DNA of 47,194 nt from Hyphomicrobiales bacterium (lineage in GTDB: Bacteria > Pseudomonadota > Alphaproteobacteria > Rhizobiales > Aestuariivirgaceae): positions 1 through 47,194 of the forward strand of contig JALUAB010000123.1 of NCBI GenBank assembly GCA_027051195.1, in the 5' to 3' direction. Position numbers and translations under genes: made by a program. Each line of letters begins with the position of its first letter. The stretch's first letter is position 1. The notes beneath the pieces are model-generated. The model did no database searches and was not told the origin of the DNA. It saw only the letters and a list, made by a program, of their open reading frames with translations. Positions 7,802 to 19,911 of the stretch are shown here, one piece after another.

Positions 7802-9085
7802 TTACTTAGCCCCGATGCCGAAGGCGCCGAAGGGTATGAACCGCACCGTATCGCCCGGCATGATGGAGGCGGGCTCTTCCGTGATCTCGATGATCCCCGT
7901 CGCGGCGACGGCGGAGGAAATGAGTCCCGAACCGTCCTTTGGAAAGCGCCGCACTACCGTGCAGCCGCTCTCGTCCGTCTCCAGCCAGCCGCGCAGGAAC
8001 TCGCGCCGGCCCGTCTTGCGCTTCTTCATCTCGAAACCGGCCGGCAGCGTGATGCGTTCCGGCTCTTTCCAGTCGTGCCCCGCCAGGCCGGAGAGCAGTG
8101 GCCAGCCATAGATCAGGAACGTGACGAACGCCGCCACCGGGTTGCCCGGCAGGCCGAGATACACCGTATCGCCGATCTGCCCGAAGGCGATGGGCTTGCC
8201 CGGCTTGATGGCCAGTCGCCAGGCGTGCAATTGCCCCAGTTTGCGCACGGTTTCGGCCATGTAGTCGGCCTCGCCGGTGGAGATGCCGGCAGAGGTGATG
8301 ATCACGTCGCATTCCGCCGCCGCCCGCCTGAAGGCCTCCTCCACCGCCGCGCGCTCGTCCGCGAGAATTCCGTAGTCCACCACCTCCACCGGCAGCGTGG
8401 CCAGCGTCCCGCGCAGGAAGAAGTGGTTGGCGTCATAGATTTTCCCCTCCGAGAACGGCATGCCCGGGCGGATGATCTCATCGCCGGTGGACATCAGCGC
8501 CACCTTCAGCCGCCGGTACACCGTCACCCGCCCCGTGCCAGTGGAGGCGATGGCCGCCAGCTCCGGCGGGCGCAGACGCTCGCCGGCACGCGCCACCGGC
8601 GCTCCTGCGCGCTGATCCTCCCCCGCCGGGCGCACGTTTATACCCTTCGGAATCCCGGCGGGAAAGCGTGCGACGCCTGCCGCCTCGTCATATTCCACGT
8701 CCTCCTGCATCACGCAGGTGTCCGCCCCTTCCGGCATCGGCGCCCCGGTAAAGATGCGCGCCGCCGCCCCCTCGGGCAGCGGCTGCGGCACGTCGCCGGC
8801 GAACACCCGCATGACCACCGGCAGTTCCGTTTCATCCTCCGGGTTCAGGTCGGTGTGGCGCACAGCGAAACCGTCCATGGCGGCGTTGGCGAAAGCCGGA
8901 ATGTTACGCGGCGCGATCACGTCCTCGGCCAGCACCCGGCCCAGTGCATCCGCCAGCGCCACCTCCTCCGTGCCCACCACCGGCGCGATGCGCTCCTTCA
9001 GCAGGCGCATGGCCTCCTCGTGCGGCATCAGCTTGTCCAGCGCCGCGAAACAGTCATTGGCCAGCCTGCGCGGTGTCATGCTCAT
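7802..9085 (-). CDS. moeA: Molybdopterin molybdenumtransferase MoeA
   Basis: MoeA inserts molybdate into adenylylated molybdopterin to give molybdenum cofactor. The 427-residue sequence shows the MoeA signatures in order: [28 protein letters not shown] (early), the [19 protein letters not shown] block, LMSTGDEI near the middle, the MogA-like domain with [14 protein letters not shown], and KPGKPIAFG plus [13 protein letters not shown] before the C-terminal beta domain. The start ATG 9085 overlaps the mobB stop as ATGA, so translation is coupled to mobB and both form a small molybdenum-cofactor operon. No molybdate transporter or molybdoenzyme is nearby. Confidence 0.95.
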   Translation of the reverse strand: MSMTPRRLANDCFAALDKLMPHEEAMRLLKERIAPVVGTEEVALADALGRVLAEDVIAPRNIPAFANAAMDGFAVRHTDLNPEDETELPVVMRVFAGDVPQPLPEGAAARIFTGAPMPEGADTCVMQEDVEYDEAAGVARFPAGIPKGINVRPAGEDQRAGAPVARAGERLRPPELAAIASTGTGRVTVYRRLKVALMSTGDEIIRPGMPFSEGKIYDANHFFLRGTLATLPVEVVDYGILADERAAVEEAFRRAAAECDVIITSAGISTGEADYMAETVRKLGQLHAWRLAIKPGKPIAFGQIGDTVYLGLPGNPVAAFVTFLIYGWPLLSGLAGHDWKEPERITLPAGFEMKKRKTGRREFLRGWLETDESGCTVVRRFPKDGSGLISSAVAATGIIEITEEPASIMPGDTVRFIPFGAFGIGAK

Positions 9086-9609
9086 GGTTGCGGCAGCTCC
9101 AGGAAATCACGGATGAAGGCAGCGATGCCCGCCACGTCGTCCCGATGAAACACCGGCACCCGCGGGTGCGTCAACGGCCCGCTGGCGGCGATGGCCACGA
9201 TGCGCTTGTCCGCGCCCGCCAGCAACGGCCGCTCCGCCGCCACGTCCCGCACCTCGATCTTCGGATAATCGCCCTGCTTGTTGCTTTCCACCAGCACCAG
9301 ATCGGCTGGCCCCAGCGCGGCCACCACCGCCTCGATGGATGGCACCGGAGAAACCTCGTCCACCTCGTGCACGACGGCCCAGCGGTAGGGGCTGACCAGC
9401 GCCACCGAACGCGCGCCCGCCCGCCGGTGACGAAAGCTGTCGCGTCCCTCGTGGTCGATCTCCACGTCACAGTGGGCGAATTTCACCGTCGCCACGCGCA
9501 GGCCCGCGGCGGCGAAATGCTCCACCAGCCGGCAGACCAGCGTCGTCTTGCCAGCGTTCTTGTAGCCACACAGGCCGATGATGGGGTATCCGGCGATGCG
9601 GGTGCGCAT
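9082..9609 (-). CDS. mobB: Molybdopterin-guanine dinucleotide biosynthesis adaptor MobB
   Basis: MobB is a P-loop GTPase-like protein that helps MobA attach GMP to molybdenum cofactor. The 175-residue product has the Walker A motif GYKNAGKTTL near residues 12-21, VATVKFAHCDVEIDHEGRDSFRHRRAGA with the family histidines, and a DLVLVESNKQGDYPKIEV block typical of MobB. An upstream extension to 9666 has no family sequence, so ATG 9609 is used. The gene is the first of the mobB-moeA pair. No mobA is present here. Confidence 0.92.
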   Translation of the reverse strand: MRTRIAGYPIIGLCGYKNAGKTTLVCRLVEHFAAAGLRVATVKFAHCDVEIDHEGRDSFRHRRAGARSVALVSPYRWAVVHEVDEVSPVPSIEAVVAALGPADLVLVESNKQGDYPKIEVRDVAAERPLLAGADKRIVAIAASGPLTHPRVPVFHRDDVAGIAAFIRDFLELPQP

Positions 9610-9713
9610 GACGGCTCCGGCGTTGCTGCGGCCACCGTGACGTGGCGGTGGCCCGGCAGCCTGCATGCGACGGCACCCGCACCGCTGTCAAGCCCGCGCG
9701 GGCGTCCGCGGCG

Positions 9714-11864
9714 TCACGAGGCGGCGACGCCTTCCCCGCCGCCGGCGCCGGCTTCTCGCCGCATGTCGGCGGGCGTCGTCGTTTGCGCCTTGCCGCGCAT
9801 GGCCACCAGCATCTTGCGCAGCTCCTGCAAATCGGCCTCCAGCTCGCGCATCAGCGCGCCCACCTTGTCGCCGGCGGGCGACGCCGGACCATTGGCCGCC
9901 TCCGGCTCTTCGCCCCCGGCACGGGCCCGGGCCGTTTCCTCCGCGACATGCTCATCGTCGGCCACGGCCTCCGCCACCGGCTCGGGGGCGGGCCCCACCT
10001 CCGACTCGCCCTCGGGAACGGAAACAGCCTCCGCCTCCGCGGCGGGCGCCAACCCGGACGCGGGCCGCGCGCTTTCCATCACATCCGCCTCATCGGCCCC
10101 GGCATCCGCGCCGGCATCCGCCGCGGCGGCCCCGTCTTCCTCCGCCTCCGTGACCAGCACCGGACGCTCCGCCGCCGCGTCGGCCTCGTCCATGCACAAC
10201 ACCGGCTGCCGCCAGTTGTCCTCGCCGCCCTGCCCCGGCTCACCGAACAGGTATCCCTGCATGGCGTGCACGCCCCATTGGCGCAGCAACGTCGCATCCT
10301 CCTCCTTTTCCACCCATTCAGCCACGATCTCGATATTCGTGCGGCTGGCCAGTTCGATGAGAGAACGCACGAAATGCTGGTTGTCCTCGTTCCTGCTCAG
10401 GTTTTCGCAGAAGGCGCCATCCAGCTTCACGATGTCGAAGTCCATGTCGCGCAGGTTGCGGAAGGAAGTGTAACCGGCCCCGAAATCGTCCAGCGCCACC
10501 TGGCAGCCCAGCGCGTGCGCCTGGGCGATGAAGCTGTTAACGCGGTCGGCCTCGCCCAGCATGGCCGATTCGGTGATTTCCAGAATCAGCCGGCCGCGCA
10601 CGTGCCGTTCGTTCTCCGAGAGCCTGTCCAGAAACGCCCGGCCGTCCATCACCGTGGTGGCGGAAATGTTGATGCCCAGCCGCCCTTCCGGCTGCATGCG
10701 CAATGCCTCCAGCGCCAGATCCAGCACCTCCAGATCCAGCAGGCGGATTAGACCCAGCTCCTCCGCCACCGAAATGAGATGGCTGGCCGGCGCCGTTTCG
10801 TCTCCCTTCAGCAGACGCAGCAGTGCCTCATGATAGATGGGTGCGCCGTCCTGTGCCCTTACCACCGGCTGAAAGGCCAGGGTGAAACGCCGGCGCTTGA
10901 GGGCATCGAAGATCTCGTTGGCGAACCGGGCCTTCATGGCGCGGCGCGAGATGCGATTCTGCGACGGCACGAAGGTGATGGCACTGCTGGACGGACGCGC
11001 TTCCGCCTCCGCAAGCGCTTCCTCGGCGCAGGATATGGCCTCGGTGATGGTCTGGGCGTGCTGCGGAAGCAGCACCGCACCGATGGAGAGCATCGGCCAA
11101 ACAGGCCCCTGCGGCGTTTCGACGGGTTCGCTCATCGGCGTGTGCAGAAAACGCCTGAGCGCCGGCTCGAGATCATCTTCCATGCAGTCGTGAATCAGCA
11201 GCGCGATGCGGTTGTCGCCATAGCGGGCGATGATGTCGCCGGCGCGCAGCACCCGGTTGAGCCGCCGCGCCACTTCCGAATAGGCCGCATCCGCCGCCTC
11301 GAATCCGTAGGCATCGAAAATGATGGAATAATTGCTCACCGAAAGGATGAGCAGCGCCGCGTATTCCTCCTGCGGCGCCCGGTGATCGAGAAACTCTTCC
11401 AGCCGCTTGAAGAAATAGCTGCGGCAGAACAGGCCGGAGGTGGGATCCATCTGCATCGGCAGGTTTGTCGGCAGGCATTCACCACTGGTGATGCAGCTCA
11501 TACGGCGGATGCTGCCGAACACGTGAGCCGGTTCACCGTTGGCGTTCGGCAGCCAGCGCCCCTGCTCCAGCACCATGAATCCCCGTTCGTCCTCGCGACC
11601 CTGCGGCATGAAGCGGTAGCTCACCACGTATTCGTTGCGCCCCTTCTCGAACGCCTCGCGAATGGCCTCGTGCCGCAAATCGGCGTGCGGTGTGTCTATG
11701 TGCAGCACCCACGCCCGCGTGCTGTCCAGCCGCGCCGGGTCTTCCACCTGCAACACGGTGCCGGCCGCCCCTCCCCAGTGCAGCCTGTCCTCGGCGATGT
11801 TCCAGTGAAAAAGCGCCTCTTCGTTCACACACGAATCCTCTCTCTCCACACCGATCTGCCGCAT
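9714..11864 (-). CDS. PAS-GGDEF(degenerate)-EAL cyclic-di-GMP phosphodiesterase
   Basis: 716 residues. About 18-122 reads as a PAS_3-type sensor fold. About 140-300 is a GGDEF fold in which the active-site motif is RYGDNR (214-219), so diguanylate cyclase activity is unlikely. About 315-550 is an EAL domain with the residues needed for hydrolysis: E346-A-L-L-R350, Asn399, E429-I-T-E432, D459-D460-F-G-A-G, Lys480, Glu516 and Q536-G-Y-L-F. It is therefore probably an active c-di-GMP phosphodiesterase, perhaps tuned by GTP or the PAS ligand. From about 560 to 716 an Ala/Glu/Pro-rich acidic tail ends in a short coiled coil (ELEADLQELRKML). GTG 11898-11900 is in frame but ATG 11864 is chosen. The gene appears to be single. 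Confidence 0.88.
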   Translation of the reverse strand: MRQIGVEREDSCVNEEALFHWNIAEDRLHWGGAAGTVLQVEDPARLDSTRAWVLHIDTPHADLRHEAIREAFEKGRNEYVVSYRFMPQGREDERGFMVLEQGRWLPNANGEPAHVFGSIRRMSCITSGECLPTNLPMQMDPTSGLFCRSYFFKRLEEFLDHRAPQEEYAALLILSVSNYSIIFDAYGFEAADAAYSEVARRLNRVLRAGDIIARYGDNRIALLIHDCMEDDLEPALRRFLHTPMSEPVETPQGPVWPMLSIGAVLLPQHAQTITEAISCAEEALAEAEARPSSSAITFVPSQNRISRRAMKARFANEIFDALKRRRFTLAFQPVVRAQDGAPIYHEALLRLLKGDETAPASHLISVAEELGLIRLLDLEVLDLALEALRMQPEGRLGINISATTVMDGRAFLDRLSENERHVRGRLILEITESAMLGEADRVNSFIAQAHALGCQVALDDFGAGYTSFRNLRDMDFDIVKLDGAFCENLSRNEDNQHFVRSLIELASRTNIEIVAEWVEKEEDATLLRQWGVHAMQGYLFGEPGQGGEDNWRQPVLCMDEADAAAERPVLVTEAEEDGAAAADAGADAGADEADVMESARPASGLAPAAEAEAVSVPEGESEVGPAPEPVAEAVADDEHVAEETARARAGGEEPEAANGPASPAGDKVGALMRELEADLQELRKMLVAMRGKAQTTTPADMRREAGAGGGEGVAAS

Positions 11865-12054
11865 GACCCGTTCCCGTTTTTTCTTGTAGCCCCACCACAC
11901 AGGCGCGCGAACTCACATCGAGACCCCCGATTCGCGCAGGCGTGCCCGCTTCCACTTATGACGATCAAAGGAAAAGAAAATGTGAACGAACTTTACCACT
12001 TTCAGGCAAGGTCATGGCGAAACGCCACCGGTGGTAAGGCGTTCTCGTGCGCCT

Positions 12055-13302
12055 TCATCTCGCGCCGCCCGGCTGCCGGCGCCCCCAGCGGCGGCGCACG
12101 TAGTCTTCCACCATGCCACGGAACTGATCGGCTATGTCCCCGCCGCGCAGGGTGGCCACCTTCTCGCCATCCATGAACACCGGCGCCGCCGGCGCCTCGC
12201 CGGTGCCGGGCAGCGAAATGCCGATGTCCGCGTGTCTGGACTCGCCGGGGCCGTTGACGATGCAGCCCATCACCGCCACCTGCAATGCCTCCGCTCCCGG
12301 ATATTCGCGCCGCCATTCCGGCATTTTCCGCTCCAGCCACTGCGCGATATCCCGCGCCAGCTCCTGAAACCGAGTGGACGTGGTGCGCCCGCAGCCCGGG
12401 CAGGCGATCACGTCCGGCGCGAAGGCACGCAGCCCCAGCGCTTGCAGCACCTGCTGCGCCACCCGCACCTCGCGCGTGCGCGGGCTGCCCGGCTCCGGCG
12501 TGATGGAAACGCGGATGGTATCGCCGATGCCCTCCTGCAACAGGATGGCAAGCCCGGCGGTGGAGGCGATGACGCCGGCATCACCCATGCCCGCCTCCGT
12601 CAGCCCCAGGTGCAGGGCGTAACGGCCGCGCGCCGCCAGCCGGCGGTACACCGCGACGAGATCCTGCACCTCCGAAACCTTGGCGGAAAGAATGATGCGC
12701 TCCTTCGGCATGCCCAGTTCTTCCGCCCGCGCCGCCGAGCGCAGGCAGGATTCCACCAGCGTTTCGTGCATCACCTCGCGCGCATCCTTAGGCGCACCGG
12801 ACTGCGCGTTCCTCTCCATCAGTTCGGAGAGCAGCGCCCTGTCCATGGAACCCCAATTGGCGCCGATGCGCACAGGTTTTTCGTGCTTCAGCGCAATCTC
12901 GATGATGGCGGCGAAGTTCCTGTCCTGCTTGGCGCCGAAGCCAACGTTGCCAGGGTTGATGCGATACTTGTCCAGCGCCTCCGCGCAGGCCGGATGATCG
13001 CGCAGCAGGATGTGGCCGATGTAGTGAAAATCACCGATGAGCGGCGTCTCGCAGCCCCGCGCCAGCAGCCGTTCGCGGATATGCGGCACCGCGCGCGCCG
13101 CCTCCTCCCGGTCCACGGTGATGCGCACCAGCTCGGAACCGGCCTCCGCCAGCGCCATGACCTGCGCCACGGTGGCTTCCACGTCCGCCGTGTCGGTGTT
13201 GGTCATGGACTGCACGCGCACCGGCGCCGCGCCGCCGATGGTCACGTTCCCCACCCGCACGGCGTGCGTTTCATGCCGTGGATGCCGCGCCGAATAACTC
13301 AT
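12055..13302 (-). CDS. ispG: 4-hydroxy-3-methylbut-2-enyl diphosphate synthase IspG
   Basis: IspG (GcpE) converts methylerythritol cyclodiphosphate to HMBPP in the MEP isoprenoid pathway using a [4Fe-4S] cluster. The 415-residue protein has [15 protein letters not shown] at the N-terminus, the TIM-barrel region through GLTEAGMG, and the cluster-binding CPGCGRT and GCIVNGPGE segments in the C-terminal reductase-like domain, along with ADIGIS. The length is typical of the bacterial enzyme without the insertion seen in plants. It lies downstream of clpB but behind a strong terminator (13360-13388), so it should have its own promoter in the 57 bases before ATG 13302. Confidence 0.96.
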   Translation of the reverse strand: MSYSARHPRHETHAVRVGNVTIGGAAPVRVQSMTNTDTADVEATVAQVMALAEAGSELVRITVDREEAARAVPHIRERLLARGCETPLIGDFHYIGHILLRDHPACAEALDKYRINPGNVGFGAKQDRNFAAIIEIALKHEKPVRIGANWGSMDRALLSELMERNAQSGAPKDAREVMHETLVESCLRSAARAEELGMPKERIILSAKVSEVQDLVAVYRRLAARGRYALHLGLTEAGMGDAGVIASTAGLAILLQEGIGDTIRVSITPEPGSPRTREVRVAQQVLQALGLRAFAPDVIACPGCGRTTSTRFQELARDIAQWLERKMPEWRREYPGAEALQVAVMGCIVNGPGESRHADIGISLPGTGEAPAAPVFMDGEKVATLRGGDIADQFRGMVEDYVRRRWGRRQPGGAR

Positions 13303-13359
13303 GCCCGCTATATCGCGCCGCGGCCGCGCCGTGGCAAGGCCCGCCTTGCCGGCGCGAGG

Positions 13360-13388
13360 AAAAAGGCGACGCCCGATTGGGCGTCGCC
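13360..13388 (-). terminator. clpB terminator
   Basis: Perfect 10-bp stem GGCGACGCCC (13365-13374) and GGGCGTCGCC (13379-13388) with a 4-base loop. On the minus strand it is followed by TTTTT (13360-13364). It starts 28 bases after the clpB stop codon. Confidence 0.9.
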
Positions 13389-13416
13389 TCTCCTGTCCGT
13401 CCCGCGGCTGGTCCCC

Positions 13417-16023
<2,607 letters not shown>

Positions 16024-16147
16024 GCCCTTGTCTCCTCGTTCTGCAGCCTGCCCGCCGCGCCCATGCATCGCGGCACGCGAAGGGCAGCTGGTGAATTCCT
16101 TCCCCCCGCGACGGAAAGTCTGGCGGGAAAATGCCGTTCATCAACGG

Positions 16148-16175
16148 ATATAGGGGCGCGCCCCGACGGCACAAG
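16148..16175 (-). promoter_or_regulatory. Heat-shock (sigma-32) promoter of clpB
   Basis: On the minus strand, CTTGTG (16170-16175), 13 bases, then CCCCTATAT (16148-16156). This matches the RpoH pattern CTTGAA-N13/15-CCCCATnT, with transcription expected to start near 16141 and a leader of about 117 bases before clpB. ClpB is a classic RpoH target, which supports the call. Confidence 0.75.
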
Positions 16176-16314
16176 GCGCTTCGGCATGAAATTTTTCCGC
16201 GCCGCGTTGGTGCCGCCCGCCACCTTTTCGCCACCGGCTGTTCACTTTGCCGCCACGAGGGGTTAGCATTCTGCCCACGGGCCGCATGCGGGAAGGGGAA
16301 AGAGGGGAGCTGCC

Positions 16315-16971
16315 ATGCGGGAGGGTTCGTTCGGTTCGACACGCACCGGGTGGCTGCGCGTATGGAGCACGTTCGCTGGGCTTCTGCTGCTCACCACGCT
16401 GATTGCCTACTGGCTCTGGCAACCGGCCGGCCCGGAGGCGCCGCGGGCCAGCATGGCCGGCATGACGCTAGCCGCGCCGGCCGGCTCTACCTCCACCTCC
16501 GCATCCGTGGTTCCGGCTGGCTTCATGCGCGCGCCCAGCGGCCACCTGCTGCCGCGTTTCGTCTCGCTGACGAGGGCCAACGCGGCGGTGCGCACAGGCC
16601 CCGGCGACGACTATCCCGTCGCATGGGTCATCAGGCTGGCGGGCATGCCGCTGGAGGTTCTCGCCGAGGCCGGCGATTACTGGCGCGTGCGCGATGCGGA
16701 AGGATCCGAGGGCTGGATCCATCGCCATGCCCTGGCGGACGAACGCACGGCGCTGGTTTCACCCTGGAACCCGGAAAGCCGGCACCCCCTGCGCACCCGG
16801 CCGGATGACGCCGCCCCACTGCGCGCGTGGCTGACCAGCGGTGTGCTGGCCCGCGTGACGACCTGCGACGGGCGGTGGTGCGCCATCACCGTCACCGGCG
16901 CGCGGGGCTGGGTGCGCCAGGAGCAGCTCTGGGGGATCTATGCCGGAGAAAGCATCGCACCGGCGCGCTGA
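16315..16971 (+). CDS. Membrane-anchored bacterial SH3-domain protein
   Basis: 218 residues. A short basic N-terminus is followed by one hydrophobic segment (about 17-36, ending LIAYWLWQ), giving a signal anchor or uncleaved signal. An Ala/Ser/Thr-rich linker leads to two SH3-like modules. The first, about 82-140, has the family pattern SLTRANAAVRTGPGDDYPV...GDYWRVRD..GSEGWIH. The second, about 160-205, reads RAWLTSGVLARVTTCDGRWCAITV..RGWVRQEQLWG. Such proteins usually face the periplasm and may bind peptidoglycan. The pattern is that of the alphaproteobacterial SH3 domain protein family of unknown function. ATG 16315 follows AGAGGGGAG. It converges with efp. Confidence 0.85.
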   Translation: MREGSFGSTRTGWLRVWSTFAGLLLLTTLIAYWLWQPAGPEAPRASMAGMTLAAPAGSTSTSASVVPAGFMRAPSGHLLPRFVSLTRANAAVRTGPGDDYPVAWVIRLAGMPLEVLAEAGDYWRVRDAEGSEGWIHRHALADERTALVSPWNPESRHPLRTRPDDAAPLRAWLTSGVLARVTTCDGRWCAITVTGARGWVRQEQLWGIYAGESIAPAR

Positions 16972-16988
16972 GGCCCGGCCATGAACGC

Positions 16989-17555
16989 TCAGCCTTCGGC
17001 ACGCTTCACGTAGGTCAGATCCTCGGTGTTCACCACGATCTTCTCGCCGGCGGAGATGAACGGCGGCACCATCACCCTGAGGCCGTTCTCCAACACCGCC
17101 GGCTTGTAGGAGCTGGCCGCCGTCTGGCCCTTCACCACCGGCTCGGCTTCCACCACCTCCAGCGTCACGTGCAGCGGCAGCTTCACGCCCAGCGGCTTGC
17201 CCTCGTGGCTTTCCACCGTCACCGTCATGCCGTCCTGCAGGAAGGCCGCGCGCTCGCCCAGAAAGTCCTTCGGCAGCTCGATCTGGTCATAGGTTTCCAT
17301 GTCCATGAACACCAGCATATCGTCCTGCTCGTAGAGGAACTGGTAGTCCCGCTCCTCCAGCCGCACCCGCTCCACGCTCTCGGTGGCGCGGAAACGCTCG
17401 TTCAGCTTGGTGCCGCCGACGACGGACTTCATCTCCACCTGCGCAAACGCCCCGCCCTTGCCGGGCTTCACATGCTCGGTCTTGGTCACCACCCAAAGCT
17501 CGCCCTTGTGCTGCAGCACCATGCCGGGGCGGATCTCGTTACCCTGTATCTTCAT
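16989..17555 (-). CDS. efp: Translation elongation factor P
   Basis: EF-P relieves ribosome stalling at polyproline stretches. The 188-residue protein has the three-domain layout: [18 protein letters not shown], the loop [10 protein letters not shown] with the modifiable lysine at 33 (equivalent to Lys34 of E. coli), the OB domain with [14 protein letters not shown], and the C-terminal [22 protein letters not shown] signature. A GTG six bases upstream (17559-17561) is possible but the family starts at the ATG used. The PGKGG loop suggests lysine-type modification, although no epmA/epmB is in the window. Confidence 0.97.
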   Translation of the reverse strand: MKIQGNEIRPGMVLQHKGELWVVTKTEHVKPGKGGAFAQVEMKSVVGGTKLNERFRATESVERVRLEERDYQFLYEQDDMLVFMDMETYDQIELPKDFLGERAAFLQDGMTVTVESHEGKPLGVKLPLHVTLEVVEAEPVVKGQTAASSYKPAVLENGLRVMVPPFISAGEKIVVNTEDLTYVKRAEG

Positions 17556-17635
17556 TGCCACGTATCCCGTATCGGTTGCCGGAGTCGCCGCCGCGCAAGG
17601 GGCTTGCCGCCGGCGGCTCGCGTGCCGGAACGAAA

Positions 17636-17670
17636 GACGCGCCTTCCCGTCATCGCCGGAAAGGCGCGCC
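17636..17670 (-). terminator. rpsU terminator
   Basis: Arms GACGCGCCTT (17636-17645) and AAGGCGCGCC (17661-17670) pair over 10 bp with one G-U, and on the minus strand the stem is followed by CTTTCGTT. It lies about 54 bases past the rpsU stop and before efp. Confidence 0.7.
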
Positions 17671-17723
17671 CGTTCATGAATGGAGCGTTCGCGCCCGCGG
17701 CCAGGCCCCGGCGCGAAAAGGCA

Positions 17724-17951
17724 TCACTTCTTGCCGCCCTTGGGCAGCAGGCCTTCGCGCTGCAGCTTCTTGCGCAGCAGCTTGCGTGCGCGGCGCAGCG
17801 CCTCCGCCTTCTCGCGCTTGCGGCGCTCGGAGGGCTTCTCGTAATAGGCGCGCAGCTTCATCTCGCGGAAGATGCCCTCGCGCTGCATCTTCTTCTTCAG
17901 CGCCTTCAGCGCCTGGTCGATGTTGTTTTCGCGAACGACGACCTGAACCAC
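17724..17951 (-). CDS. rpsU: 30S ribosomal protein S21
   Basis: A 75-residue, strongly basic protein matching S21: [17 protein letters not shown] at the N-terminus, [29 protein letters not shown] in the middle and an Arg/Lys-rich helical tail ending LPKGGKK. The frame extends upstream to 18152, but the S21 family begins at VVQVVVREN. That position is a GTG (17949-17951) with AAGGA placed a few bases before it, so a GTG start is chosen. S21 binds the platform of the 30S subunit near the anti-Shine-Dalgarno. It is followed by its own terminator. Confidence 0.94.
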   Translation of the reverse strand: MVQVVVRENNIDQALKALKKKMQREGIFREMKLRAYYEKPSERRKREKAEALRRARKLLRKKLQREGLLPKGGKK

Positions 17952-18175
17952 TTTTCCTTCACCGTCCTTTCGTCTGGATGATTGTCGTTTCCCGCCGTCA
18001 GAAACGGCGATGGGAGCCACCCGAAACGGGCGCGAACAAACCCGTTCAGGGAAAGGCTCCCTGCCAGCCGTGCACCGCTTTATCAGAAATCCCCGCCCCT
18101 GTCGAGGGCTCCCATCCATGATTTCCGGCGCCAGGACACCCGACCGCTGCACTCCGGGGAGCGCGTGGCGGAGAA

Positions 18176-18197
18176 CGGTTGCGACTCAACGCAACCG
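18176..18197 (-). terminator. Hairpin over the purK stop codon
   Basis: CGGTTGCG (18176-18183) and CGCAACCG (18190-18197) form a perfect 8-bp stem whose 6-base loop includes the purK stop. On the minus strand TTCTC follows. The U-run is short, so termination strength is uncertain. Confidence 0.5.
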
Positions 18198-19274
18198 TGT
18201 GACATGCCCCATCTTGCGCCCCGGTTTCGCGGCGCGCTTGCCATACAGGTGCAGAACGGCGTTGTCCTCCGCCGCCAGCGCCGGCCAGTCGTTCACCTCA
18301 TCGCCCAGGATGTTGGTCATGGTGCAATCATGATGCCGCGCCGGTTTGGGCAGCGGCCAGCCGGCGATGGCCCGCACGTGCGCCTCGAACTGCGAAACCA
18401 CGCACGCCGCCTCCGTCCAGTGCCCGGAATTGTGCACCCGTGGCGCCATTTCGTTGAACACGAGCCGCTCCGCGCCATCCGCATCACGCACCACGAACAG
18501 CTCCACCGCCAGCACCCCGACATAATCCAGCGCCCCGGCCAGCCTGCGCGCGATGTCCTGCGCCGCGCGCTCCGTTTCCGCCGCCAGCCCGGAAGGCACG
18601 TGCGAATGGCGCAGGATGTGATGCTCATGCTCGTTGCGCGGCACGTCGAAGGCGATCGTCGCGCCCTCCGCCCCGCGCACCAGAAGCGCCGACGCCTCGC
18701 AGACGAAATCCACGAACCCCTCCAGCAGGCAGGGCGCGCGCCCCAGCGCCTCCCACGCCGCCGCCAGATCATCACCGGGGCGCAGTATCACCTGCCCCTT
18801 GCCGTCATAACCGAAGCGCCGCGTCTTCAGCACCGCCGGCAACGCCACCCGCTCCGCCGCGGCGGCGAGATCATCCGCCGTCTCGATGTTCGCGAACGGC
18901 GGCGTGGCGATGCCCAGCTCCGCCGCGAAGCGCTTCTCGTTCCACCGATCCTGCGCGATCTCCAGCGCCCGCGGCCCCGGCCGCACCGGTTTTCGCTCGG
19001 CCAGAAAGGCGGCGGTGGCGAGCGGCACGTTCTCGAACTCGTAAGTGATGACGTCCACCGCCCCGGCGAATGCCGCCAGCGCTGCCTCGTCGTCCCACGC
19101 CGCGGCGGTATGCGCATGCGAAACATCAAAGGCCGGATTATCCCCTTCCGGCGCGTAGATGTGCGCCCGCAGCCCCAGCCGTGCCGCCGCCAGAGCCAGC
19201 ATGCGCCCCAGCTGGCCACCCCCCAGAATGCCGACGATGCTTCCCGGCGGCAGTGCCGAAGCCCGTACGCTCAT
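18186..19274 (-). CDS. purK: 5-(carboxyamino)imidazole ribonucleotide synthase PurK
   Basis: PurK uses ATP and bicarbonate to carboxylate AIR on its exocyclic amine in purine synthesis. The 362-residue ATP-grasp protein shows [22 protein letters not shown] at the start, [14 protein letters not shown], the ATP-grasp lysine segment [21 protein letters not shown], and the metal-binding [19 protein letters not shown] longer open frame runs to 19913 but its first 200 residues are out-of-frame purE and are not PurK. The start ATG 19274 overlaps the purE stop as ATGA, giving tight coupling. Confidence 0.96.
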   Translation of the reverse strand: MSVRASALPPGSIVGILGGGQLGRMLALAAARLGLRAHIYAPEGDNPAFDVSHAHTAAAWDDEAALAAFAGAVDVITYEFENVPLATAAFLAERKPVRPGPRALEIAQDRWNEKRFAAELGIATPPFANIETADDLAAAAERVALPAVLKTRRFGYDGKGQVILRPGDDLAAAWEALGRAPCLLEGFVDFVCEASALLVRGAEGATIAFDVPRNEHEHHILRHSHVPSGLAAETERAAQDIARRLAGALDYVGVLAVELFVVRDADGAERLVFNEMAPRVHNSGHWTEAACVVSQFEAHVRAIAGWPLPKPARHHDCTMTNILGDEVNDWPALAAEDNAVLHLYGKRAAKPGRKMGHVTRLR

Positions 19275-19774
19275 ACCGTATCCTCGTCCACCGGAAATTC
19301 GGCCACGGAGGCCGTCTGCCGTGCCCGCCATTCCAGCAGCCGTTCTTCCAGCGTCGGGTCGGAAAGGGCCAGCACCGCCGCCGCCAGCAGCGCCGCGTTG
19401 ATGGCTCCGCCCCGGCCGATGGCCAGCGTGCCCACCGGCACCCCGCCCGGCATCTGCACGATGGAGAGCAGGCTGTCCTGCCCCGAAAGCGCCTTCGTCG
19501 GAATCGGCACGCCGAACACCGGCAGGTGCGTCATCGCCGCCGTCATGCCCGGCAGATGCGCCGCCCCGCCGGCGCCGGCGATGATAACGCGAAAGCCCTC
19601 CTCGCGCGCGCCGCGGGCGAAGGCGTAGAGCCGCTCCGGCGTGCGATGGGCGGAAACGATGCGCGCCTCGTAGGCTATGTCCAGCTCGTCCAGCGTGTCG
19701 CAGGCATGGCGCATGATGGGCCAGTCGGACTGACTGCCCATGATCACCGCCACCTGCGGGGTCTGCTCGGTCAT
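19271..19774 (-). CDS. purE: N5-CAIR mutase PurE
   Basis: PurE (class I) moves the carboxyl of N5-CAIR to carbon to give CAIR, using the PurK product. The 167-residue sequence shows [14 protein letters not shown] at the start, the [10 protein letters not shown] motif with the catalytic His, and [28 protein letters not shown]. It is the first gene of the purE-purK pair. The 137 bases upstream, shared with the divergent GGDEF-like gene, should hold its promoter, but no strong -10/-35 stands out. Confidence 0.97.
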   Translation of the reverse strand: MTEQTPQVAVIMGSQSDWPIMRHACDTLDELDIAYEARIVSAHRTPERLYAFARGAREEGFRVIIAGAGGAAHLPGMTAAMTHLPVFGVPIPTKALSGQDSLLSIVQMPGGVPVGTLAIGRGGAINAALLAAAVLALSDPTLEERLLEWRARQTASVAEFPVDEDTV

Positions 19775-19911
19775 GGCGAGATGCTCCCGGCGTTGGCGCT
19801 CCCGGCGGTTGCACTTGCCTGCTCATAACCCGCCCGCCGCCCCTTGGCAACGGCGCGCCCGTCGCGGTAGAAATCGATTCGGGGCAGGGGCAGGAGGATG
19901 CGGGGCCCGGC

